DNA of 64,000 bases from Cupriavidus sp. BIS7 (GTDB taxonomy: Bacteria; Pseudomonadota; Gammaproteobacteria; Burkholderiales; Burkholderiaceae): contig NZ_ALOU01000040.1 in NCBI RefSeq assembly GCF_000292345.1, forward strand, positions 1-64,000, in the 5' to 3' direction. Below the pieces are notes generated by a model. The model did not search any database. It had not been told where the DNA came from and saw nothing but the letters and a program-made list of their open reading frames with translations. Position 1 is the stretch's first letter. Each line of letters opens with the position of its first letter. The translations under genes were made by a program, and so were the position numbers. Shown here in pieces: positions 17,225 to 24,245 of this stretch.

Positions 17225-17818
17225 ATGACGACTTACCTGATCGCGAGCAACGAAATGATGTGTCGCATCCTTGCGCGACGCATGGAAGGCCAGGACATAC
17301 CGCTACCGGTGCGCTGGCACAGGCCGGAATGGCTCGACGGTCTGACCGACGGCGCCGTGGGAAGCGCGCCCGTGCATACGATCGACAATCCCGATGAAGC
17401 CGAACCGCTGCCGCATGGCGCGGTAGACCTGGTGCTGGCGGACTGCAGCACGGCCGATGATCCGTGCGATCTGCTGGACCGCGTGTACGCGCGCCTGGCA
17501 CCACGCCGCTGCCTTGTCCTGTCAGATGCGCTCGATGAAACGTTGATGGCCCACGCCGCACGCCTCGGCGCAAGCGGCTGCCTTGCGGTGCCGGCACCCG
17601 TGGACCTGGTGTGCGCTGCCGCGGCGCTGGCATGGGCCGGCGGCCAATGCTTCCCCCGTTCCGCGCTGACACTGCAGCGCGCGCGGGCTGCACAGCCGAT
17701 GCCGTCAACACAGTCCGCACGGCCGCTGCAGTCGCCTGTGACTGCGGCAGAGGCCTCGTCCGCATCCATACCTCCTCCTTTTCGGATCTACCCCGATGGC
17801 TCTACAGCCATCGGATGA
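17225..17818 (+). CDS. receiver-like protein without an output domain
   Basis: A 197-residue protein related to the N-terminal halves of the two LuxR-type paralogues. It keeps a receiver-like core with Asp at the acceptor position (VDLVLADCS), ends that core with AWAGGQCFPRSAL as in the neighbour (LVLAGGECFPSQ), then has a low-complexity tail and stops without any helix-turn-helix. No strong ribosome site is seen. It could be a truncated duplicate of the upstream gene or a free partner domain. Confidence 0.6.
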   Translation: MTTYLIASNEMMCRILARRMEGQDIPLPVRWHRPEWLDGLTDGAVGSAPVHTIDNPDEAEPLPHGAVDLVLADCSTADDPCDLLDRVYARLAPRRCLVLSDALDETLMAHAARLGASGCLAVPAPVDLVCAAAALAWAGGQCFPRSALTLQRARAAQPMPSTQSARPLQSPVTAAEASSASIPPPFRIYPDGSTAIG

Positions 17819-17912
17819 GAGCGATTGCGCGTTGATATGGCTATGCTGGATGTGCCCGCAGTCAGAAGCCGGCGTGATGGCAGGCCGGCCGCTGCGGGGA
17901 GCAGGGGGTCAC

Positions 17913-18185
17913 ATGGATCGCAATCTGGATATCCTGGTCGTGCACGGCTTTGCCGTTCGCGAGGGCCGGGGCAAGTGGGCATGCTGCTACGAGATTCGGC
18001 TCGCCATTCTCGGTGGGCCACTTCTGTATCGTGGCGAACTGCACGGACGTAGCTTTGCCACCGAGGACGCCGCAATCTTTGCCGCGCTGGACATCGGCGA
18101 ACGCGAAGCGAGCCTCCATCTTGAAGCCGCGCGCGCGATGATCGTCGCGCTGACGCGCGTGACGCACGACCACATCCCGCACTAG
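17913..18185 (+). CDS. small hypothetical protein
   Basis: A 90-residue soluble protein that I do not recognise. The start at 17913 is chosen for the AGGGGG ribosome site seven bases upstream and because the preceding codons overlap the upstream gene. It looks like a compact alpha/beta protein (beta strands near LDILVVHGFAVRE and YEIRLAILGGPLLYRG, then helices). No signal peptide or membrane segment. Confidence 0.5.
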   Translation: MDRNLDILVVHGFAVREGRGKWACCYEIRLAILGGPLLYRGELHGRSFATEDAAIFAALDIGEREASLHLEAARAMIVALTRVTHDHIPH

Positions 18186-18516
18186 TCACGTAAGCCCGGA
18201 CCCGGGCATCGATCCGCTCGGCGAGCCAAAAAAGAAGCCCGCCGACCGGGGGACCATGCGGGCTTTGAAATGGGCGCCCGCGCAAGCGCGAACGTCCATT
18301 ACAGATGAACATATCGAATCGCGCGGCGACACTCTATCAACCAGAAGCAGCAGGCGCGCCGGGCATCTCATCCCCAAGGTTGCAGGTGGCCGCACGTCTC
18401 ATGCTTCGGTATGGAGGGCCGAGGCGCCCGCCAGCCGGTCAGTTGGAACTGCCGGTGATGTGGTGTTACGCTGCCGCTTGCCGAGCTTCCCGTCATTCAC
18501 GCCACGCCAACGCATC
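18186..18516. other. 331-bp spacer, possible minus-strand small RNA
   Basis: No supported protein gene. A strong terminator oriented to the minus strand lies at 18225-18266 although no minus-strand gene precedes it, so a short minus-strand transcript starting within about 18280-18516 is possible. Confidence 0.35.
18225..18266 (-). terminator. intrinsic terminator on the minus strand
   Basis: On the minus strand AAAGCCCGC pairs with GCGGGCTT, followed by CTTTTTTTGG. The U tract is present only in this direction. The flanking genes are both on the plus strand. Confidence 0.7.
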
Positions 18517-19197
18517 ATGAGCCGCTGGGAACTGATCACCTTCTTTGGAGAGTCCGCCTTTCTGCTGCCGTGCGCCGTATTCCTGTACGTGTGGCTGCGC
18601 TGGCGCGGCGCGACCGAAAGTGCGCGTCACTGGCTGCTGGCGTTTTCCGTGACGGCCCTGGCCGTGCTGGTTTCCAAGCTGGCGTTCATGGGCTGGGGCA
18701 TCGGCAGTGAAACGTTTGACTTCACAGGATTCTCGGGCCACTCGATGATGGCCGCATCCATCCTGCCCGTACTCGCCTATCTGGCGGTGCCGTCGGGGCA
18801 TCGAGGCTTGAGCCTGCTGGCCGCCGCCGGCGGCATGCTGCTGGCGCTGGCCGTCGGGGTGTCACGGCTTGCGCTGCATGCGCACTCGGTGTCGGAGGTG
18901 ATAAGCGCGCTGGCGCTGGGGTTCTGCGTCAGCGTGCCGTTCATCATGCGCCGCGCCATGCCTCGCGGGCCGATGGCGATGCTGCTGGCGTCGGCTGCGC
19001 TGGCCATGACAATGGCGCTGCCGGTCGGCGGCATTGCCGGGGCCACCCACACGTGGGTCCAGGATCTCGCCACCTTCCTTTCCGGCCGCGATCGCCCCTA
19101 CCAGCGCGGCGAATGGACGTCCCTGTCCGGCTGCCGGGCCTGCGTGGCCGGCGCGGCGGCGCGTCCGACATGCTCCGCCAGGCACTGCCGCTGCTGA
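18517..19197 (+). CDS. PAP2-family membrane phosphatase
   Basis: A 226-residue inner-membrane protein with about six hydrophobic segments. The PAP2 phosphatase motifs are SGHSMMAA (residues about 70) and SRLALHAHSVSEV (residues about 113). It likely dephosphorylates a lipid phosphate such as undecaprenyl diphosphate, recycling carrier for the surface-polysaccharide genes that follow. The upstream in-frame extension lacks a ribosome site. The C-terminal 25 residues are Cys- and Arg-rich and look unlike the family, perhaps a frameshifted end. Confidence 0.8.
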   Translation: MSRWELITFFGESAFLLPCAVFLYVWLRWRGATESARHWLLAFSVTALAVLVSKLAFMGWGIGSETFDFTGFSGHSMMAASILPVLAYLAVPSGHRGLSLLAAAGGMLLALAVGVSRLALHAHSVSEVISALALGFCVSVPFIMRRAMPRGPMAMLLASAALAMTMALPVGGIAGATHTWVQDLATFLSGRDRPYQRGEWTSLSGCRACVAGAAARPTCSARHCRC

Positions 19198-19332
19198 CCG
19201 GCGGCTGACCCGCTGCCGAACGCCCGCTCCCCAAGAGACCCCGGGGCACTTTGTGCGCCGGCCCACAGACGACCCACGACGGGTGCGCAACCATGGCTGC
19301 GATATGGTTCCCGCGAGGGCTTTGGGGCGGTC

Positions 19333-20736
19333 ATGGCATCGAACTGGAACGTTGCCGCCGAGCGGCACACGGCGCTTCACTACCTCTACCGGCTCGGCGA
19401 CGCGGTGATGATCGCCGCGGGCGGGATCGTCATGGGGGCGCTCTACTTTCCCGGCGGCATACGGGCGGCAGCCCCGGTCAACGGGTTCCTGACCATGCTG
19501 TGCGCGCTCGCGGCGCTACTGGTCTTCCCGGCCTTCGGCATCTACGAGTCCTGGCGAGGCCGCAGCCAGGCCGTGCTGGCCCTGCGCATCGGCGCTGCCT
19601 GGACCCTGGTGTTCAGCGCAGGTTTGCTCGGCGCGTTCCTGATCCACCAGATTGCATCCGTGTCGCGAGTGTGGTCCATGGGCTGGTTCATCGGAACCGG
19701 GGCCACGCTGGTAGTGGCACGGGCGGCCATGTTCCGCATGCTCGGCAACGCGCGCGAACAGGGTATCAACGCCAAGCGCGTGCTGATTTTCGGCTATGGG
19801 CCGCTGGGCCGCGAGATGTATTTGCGAGTCCATCAGTTCCGTGCCGCCGGCTATCGCGTCGTGGGCATCTATGACGAGCTGACGAACGCCATTCCCGCCG
19901 AAGTGGTGCCGCTGCGCACGATGGAGGAGGTCAGCACGTTCGTGCACAACCAGGGCGTGCGCGAGATCTGGCTGACTCTGCCGATGGCAGCGTGCCGCGA
20001 CCTGTCCGACGTCGTCCGGCAATTCCGCAATGAAATGATCGACATCCGCTGGGTGCCCGACGTGACTTCCGTCGAACTGCTGGGCCATCGATTCAGCGAA
20101 TTCATGGGCTTGCCCGTCATCGACCTGAACAGTCCGCCGATATCGGGTATCACGGGGCTGCTCAAGGCAAGCTTCGATCGCGCCTTCTCGTGCGCCGTGC
20201 TGATCAGCCTGAGCCCGTTGCTGCTCTTGATCGCCGTCCTGGTGAAACTGTCATCGTCAGGCCCGGTACTGTTCCGACAGCAGCGGCTGGGGATCGACGG
20301 TCATCCGTTCGACGTGTTCAAGTTCCGCACCATGCGTGTCCACCGGGAGGCCGGCGTGACCCAGGCCGTGCGTGGCGATGCGCGTGTGACGCGCGTCGGC
20401 GCGTTCCTGCGCCGTACCAGCCTGGACGAACTGCCGCAGTTCATCAACGTGCTGCGCGGCGAGATGTCGGTGGTCGGCCCGCGCCCTCACGCGATGGAAC
20501 ACAACGAGATCTACAAGGAACTGATTGACCGCTACATGCTGCGTCACCGCGTCAAGCCGGGCATCACCGGCTGGGCGCAGATCAACGGCCTGCGCGGGCA
20601 GACGGACACGATCGAGAAGATGCGCAAGCGCATCGAGTTCGACATCTACTACATCCAGCACTGGTCGTTCCAGCTCGACCTTCGCATCATCCTGCGCACC
20701 GCGCTGTACGGCTGGACTGGCGCCTCCGCCTACTGA
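19333..20736 (+). CDS. polyprenyl-phosphate sugar-1-phosphate transferase (WcaJ-like)
   Basis: A 467-residue initiating transferase that loads the first hexose-1-P onto undecaprenyl phosphate. Four N-terminal membrane helices precede a Rossmann-like CoA-binding-type domain ([17 protein letters not shown]), a further helix near residue 285, and the catalytic domain with [26 protein letters not shown] and [16 protein letters not shown]. Full length. It is likely the first committed step of the exopolysaccharide made by this region. A carrier-protein operon follows after 100 bases. Confidence 0.93.
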   Translation: MASNWNVAAERHTALHYLYRLGDAVMIAAGGIVMGALYFPGGIRAAAPVNGFLTMLCALAALLVFPAFGIYESWRGRSQAVLALRIGAAWTLVFSAGLLGAFLIHQIASVSRVWSMGWFIGTGATLVVARAAMFRMLGNAREQGINAKRVLIFGYGPLGREMYLRVHQFRAAGYRVVGIYDELTNAIPAEVVPLRTMEEVSTFVHNQGVREIWLTLPMAACRDLSDVVRQFRNEMIDIRWVPDVTSVELLGHRFSEFMGLPVIDLNSPPISGITGLLKASFDRAFSCAVLISLSPLLLLIAVLVKLSSSGPVLFRQQRLGIDGHPFDVFKFRTMRVHREAGVTQAVRGDARVTRVGAFLRRTSLDELPQFINVLRGEMSVVGPRPHAMEHNEIYKELIDRYMLRHRVKPGITGWAQINGLRGQTDTIEKMRKRIEFDIYYIQHWSFQLDLRIILRTALYGWTGASAY

Positions 20737-20836
20737 GGCAAGGGCGCCGCAACGCGTGGTTTGGTGCGACATCGCACCGAGCAGACCGCGCAAAACCAAT
20801 TGCAATGGAGCCCGTCAACGCAAACGGAGATCACGA

Positions 20837-21088
20837 ATGAAAGCAACCATCCGCAATATCCTGGGCGAAGTGGCCCGGCTCGATGTGCCTCTGGCTTCCC
20901 TGGCCGACAACGACGACCTCTATGCGGCAGGACTTTCGTCGCTGGCCACCGTGCACGTGATGCTGGCGCTGGAGAACGCCTTCGATATCGAGATTCCGGA
21001 TCAGATGCTTACGCGTCAGCTTTTCCGCAGCGTTGACTCGCTGGCCGCTGCCGTGGAAACCATTCGCCAACAGCAGGAGGCAGCATGA
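20837..21088 (+). CDS. free-standing acyl carrier protein
   Basis: An 83-residue carrier protein with the four-helix ACP pattern. The phosphopantetheine site is the Ser of GLSSLATVHVML (helix II start). It starts after GGAGATCACGA. It overlaps the next gene by ATGA, so the pair is translationally coupled. The context (amino acid:carrier-protein ligase two genes downstream) indicates that it carries an aminoacyl rather than a fatty acyl group, as for the small carriers paired with Bradyrhizobium Bll0957-type ligases. Confidence 0.9.
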   Translation: MKATIRNILGEVARLDVPLASLADNDDLYAAGLSSLATVHVMLALENAFDIEIPDQMLTRQLFRSVDSLAAAVETIRQQQEAA

Positions 21089-22287
21089 ACACCGGAGCCA
21101 AGGTCACGCTGGCACATGCCAATCCCGATGCCGGCGCTGCAATGGCCGGCGATGCATTGCTGGCCGCCGCGCGTGAGGCGGCAACGGTCGCGCAGCGCTT
21201 TGCCGATGAGGTCGACCAGGGGGCGCGCTTCCCGCACGAGGCTTTCGAGGTGCTGCGCGAGCAGGGTTTGCTCGGTGCGATGGTGCCGGCCGTGCTTGGC
21301 GGCAGCGGCGCATCGCTGGCCAGCGTGGCGGCAATCTGCAAGGTGCTGGGCGAGTCGTGCGCGTCCACGGCCATGATCTACGCGATGCACCAGATCCAGG
21401 TGGCATGCATGCTCGAACATGGGGCCGGCAGCCCGTGGCACCAGCAGATGCTCGCGCGGCTGGCCAGCGAACAGCTGCTGCTGGCGTCGGCAACATCAGA
21501 GGAAGCGATCGGCGGCGCGCTGCGCAGCAGCGGCTGCGCGGTCAACGTGGAGGGCGACCGCTTCCATCTGCTGAAGATGGCGCCGACGATCTCCTACGGC
21601 GCCCATGCCGATGCCATCCTGATCACCGCGCGCCGGCACGCCGATGCATCGCCGTCCGACCAGGTCCTGGTGTGCGCGCTGAAGGCCGACTACACGCTGC
21701 AGAACATGACCGCGTGGGACACGCTCGGCATGCGCGGCACGTGCAGCAACGGCTTCCGGCTGGAAGCCACGGGGCAGGTGGACCAGGTGCTGCCGGTGCC
21801 GTTCGGCGAGATTGCCGACGCCACGATGACGCCGGTCTCGCACATCCTGTGGAGTTCGATGTGGCTCGGCGTTGCCAGTGACGCGGTATCGCGCGCCAAG
21901 ACGTTCTTCCAGGGCCAGGCACGCGCCCGCCCGGGACAGTTGCCGCCTTCCGCGCCGCGTGTGTCCGAAGCGGTCAGCATGCTGCAGATGATGGAAGGGC
22001 GTGTGGACCTGGCGCTGGCGCACCAACGCACACGCCATGCGGGCGCATCGGTATCCGCCGCGTTCGCGCTGGCCGCCGAGATGAACGGCCTGAAGACGGC
22101 GATGTCAACGATGGCGCTCGATGTCGTGCAGCAGGCGCTGCTGGTCTGCGGCATGGCTGGCTACAAGCATGGCACGCCGTTCAGCCTTGGCCGCCATCTG
22201 CGCGATCTCTGGTCGGCGCCGCTGATGATCAACAACGACCGCATCCAGACCAACACCGCCAACCTGCTGCTGGCCGACCGTTCCTGA
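21085..22287 (+). CDS. acyl-CoA dehydrogenase-like flavoprotein
   Basis: A 400-residue FAD protein with the acyl-CoA dehydrogenase fold: N-terminal helical domain with GLLGAMVPAVLGGSGAS, middle beta domain (TAWDTLGMRGTCSNGFRLE), C-terminal helical domain. The usual catalytic Glu before the final Arg motif is replaced: the segment GYKHGTPFSLGRHLRD has Gly at about residue 363. It is thus either a dehydrogenase with its base elsewhere, or an oxygenase-type member. The substrate is probably the acyl or aminoacyl thioester on the adjacent carrier protein, by analogy with prolyl-carrier oxidases; this is inference. Confidence 0.85.
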   Translation: MNTGAKVTLAHANPDAGAAMAGDALLAAAREAATVAQRFADEVDQGARFPHEAFEVLREQGLLGAMVPAVLGGSGASLASVAAICKVLGESCASTAMIYAMHQIQVACMLEHGAGSPWHQQMLARLASEQLLLASATSEEAIGGALRSSGCAVNVEGDRFHLLKMAPTISYGAHADAILITARRHADASPSDQVLVCALKADYTLQNMTAWDTLGMRGTCSNGFRLEATGQVDQVLPVPFGEIADATMTPVSHILWSSMWLGVASDAVSRAKTFFQGQARARPGQLPPSAPRVSEAVSMLQMMEGRVDLALAHQRTRHAGASVSAAFALAAEMNGLKTAMSTMALDVVQQALLVCGMAGYKHGTPFSLGRHLRDLWSAPLMINNDRIQTNTANLLLADRS

Positions 22288-22298
22288 AGGAGGCATCC

Positions 22299-23261
22299 AT
22301 GGATGCACACGCGCTTACAGAGGCTCTTCCGCTCGGCGGCGCCGGCGCGGCCGAGCCGCCGCCGACGTATCTCGAAACGCTGCTGGCGGCAGGGCTGCTC
22401 TTCGAAACCGACGTGCGCGGGCTGTATGGCCGCAGCGCCGTGTTCGAATCGATCGCGGATGGCCTGAACGCCGCGATCACGCGGATCGGCGCGGACCAGC
22501 AAGCCGAGGTGCTGCGCTTTCCGCCGGCCATGAGCCAGACGGACTTCGAGACGAGCGAGTACCTCAAGAGCTTTCCGCAACTGGCCGGCACGATCCACAG
22601 CTTCTGCGGCGACGAGCGCGGACACCGCCGCTTGCTGGCAAGGATCGAGGACAAGCAGGACTGGACCGACCAGCAGGCGCCCACTGGCGTGGTGCTGACG
22701 CCTGCGGCCTGCTACCCGATCTATCCGGTCATCGCGAGACGCGGCCCGCTGCCTGAAGCGGGCAAGGTGGTGGATGTGCTGTCGTACTGCTACCGGCACG
22801 AGCCGTCGCTGGAGCCGACACGCATGCAGATGTTCCGTCAGCGCGAGTACGTCTGCCTGGGCTCGCCGGAGCGCATCGTGGCGTTCCGCCAGTTGTGGAT
22901 GGATCGCGGGCAGCAACTGGGCCGCGACCTGCAGCTTCCGCTGGAAGTGGACGTTGCCAACGATCCGTTCTTCGGCCGTGGCGGCAAGATCGTGGCGGAC
23001 AGCCAGCGCGAGCTGAAGCTCAAGTTCGAGCTGCTGATTCCCGTCAACGATGGTGCGTCGCCCACGGCCTGCATGAGCTTCAACTACCACATGGACCACT
23101 TCGGCGCGCTGTGGCACATCGGGCTTGCCGATGGCGGCGTCGCGCACACGGGCTGCGTCGGTTTCGGCATCGAACGGCTTGTGCTGGCGCTGCTGAAGCA
23201 CCATGGACTTGATCCCGCCAATTGGCCGCAAGCAGTACGGGAAACGCTGGGAGGCGTGTAA
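22299..23261 (+). CDS. amino acid:[carrier protein] ligase, class II aaRS-like
   Basis: A 320-residue homologue of the catalytic core of atypical seryl-tRNA synthetase, without a tRNA-binding domain. Class II motif 3 is GFGIERLVLALL (288-299). Cys138 (LTPAACYP), Glu183 (RQREYV) and Cys286 (HTGCVG) have the same mutual spacing as the three zinc ligands of the Bradyrhizobium glycine:[carrier protein] ligase. It should activate a small amino acid with ATP and transfer it to the phosphopantetheine of the ACP encoded at 20837. It starts 11 bases after the flavoprotein stop, with GAAGGAGG upstream. Confidence 0.92.
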   Translation: MDAHALTEALPLGGAGAAEPPPTYLETLLAAGLLFETDVRGLYGRSAVFESIADGLNAAITRIGADQQAEVLRFPPAMSQTDFETSEYLKSFPQLAGTIHSFCGDERGHRRLLARIEDKQDWTDQQAPTGVVLTPAACYPIYPVIARRGPLPEAGKVVDVLSYCYRHEPSLEPTRMQMFRQREYVCLGSPERIVAFRQLWMDRGQQLGRDLQLPLEVDVANDPFFGRGGKIVADSQRELKLKFELLIPVNDGASPTACMSFNYHMDHFGALWHIGLADGGVAHTGCVGFGIERLVLALLKHHGLDPANWPQAVRETLGGV

Positions 23262-24245
23262 ATGTACGGGGATGGCAAGGTGCGCACGCGCGGTGGTGCC
23301 TATGCGCTGCACGGGGGCAACCCCGTGTGGTCGCACGCCAACCGCCACATCGACCTGTGGGTCGAACTATTGCATGGCTGGGAACTTGAACCCATTGCGG
23401 CATTGCCATTCACCGTCACGCAGGATTTCGAGGGCGACCAGTTCACCTCGTCGAACATTCCATCGGCCGACCTGGAACTGCTCTACGGCATCGTGAAGGA
23501 CGAGCTGTCGACATACGGACGGCTGGAGGCCCACGTGGCCGCGCAGACAAACCGTGGCAACGTGGTGCTGCTGGAGGTGGACAGCTTCCAGTTGCCGCAT
23601 CCCGCGGGCGTCTATCGCCGGCAGCATGCGCGCTCGTGCATCGCCATCGATGTGCTGGTGCCCGAGGCAACGGCCGTGGGCTACTACCATAACGACGGCT
23701 ATCACACCGCCAGTGGCGACGACTATGCCTCCATCTTCCGCACACCCGAGGGCGACACGTCATGGGGTGCGGCATCGTTCCCGCAGGTGGAGGTTGTGCG
23801 GCGCCGCTTTGCCGCGCAAGCTGACGATGCGCTGCTGCGCGCGTCGATGGACCTGCTGCGCAGCCACCTGGCACGGCGCCCGCGCGAGAACCCGATCAAG
23901 GCGTTTCGCGCCGCGTTTCCGGCGCACCTCGAACAACTGATGGCGCGCGGCGAGCCCAACTTCCAGGTCTATGCCGCCAGCGTGCTGCGCCAGATCGGCG
24001 CCAACTTCGAACTGCTGGGCCGATACGTGCGCTGGCTGGTGATGAACGGCCAGGCGCTGCCGGATACCGTGGCCGAAGCCTGCTACACGATGGCTTCCGA
24101 GGCGATGGTGATGCAGTTCCGCCTGATGCGCGCCGTGATCAGCCACAAGCCCGATGGATGCCAGGATTGCCTGGAGCAGCTGGAGGTGGCCTACCAGGGT
24201 ACGGTCCCGGCGCTTGCCACGCACTTCGGAGAGACCGTCACATGA
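23262..24245 (+). CDS. DUF1839 family protein
   Basis: A 327-residue soluble protein of DUF1839, a family that commonly accompanies carrier-protein ligases. Conserved-looking blocks are WSHANRHIDLWVELLHGW, TVTQDFEGDQFT, VVLLEVDSFQLPHP and YRRQHARSCIAIDV; the helical second half includes VLRQIGANFELLGRYVRWL. Its mature function is not known. The block arrangement with Asp/Tyr/His reminds me of BtrH-type acyl transferases, which move an acyl group from a carrier protein to an amine, but that is a weak inference. The ATGA junction couples it to the next gene. A paralogue lies at 27997-29064. Confidence 0.85.
   Translation: MYGDGKVRTRGGAYALHGGNPVWSHANRHIDLWVELLHGWELEPIAALPFTVTQDFEGDQFTSSNIPSADLELLYGIVKDELSTYGRLEAHVAAQTNRGNVVLLEVDSFQLPHPAGVYRRQHARSCIAIDVLVPEATAVGYYHNDGYHTASGDDYASIFRTPEGDTSWGAASFPQVEVVRRRFAAQADDALLRASMDLLRSHLARRPRENPIKAFRAAFPAHLEQLMARGEPNFQVYAASVLRQIGANFELLGRYVRWLVMNGQALPDTVAEACYTMASEAMVMQFRLMRAVISHKPDGCQDCLEQLEVAYQGTVPALATHFGETVT

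Noticed and set aside
18186..18395. 69-codon minus-strand frame over the terminator region
   Set aside because: The frame crosses the terminator stem and has no ribosome site; a non-coding transcript is the better explanation.
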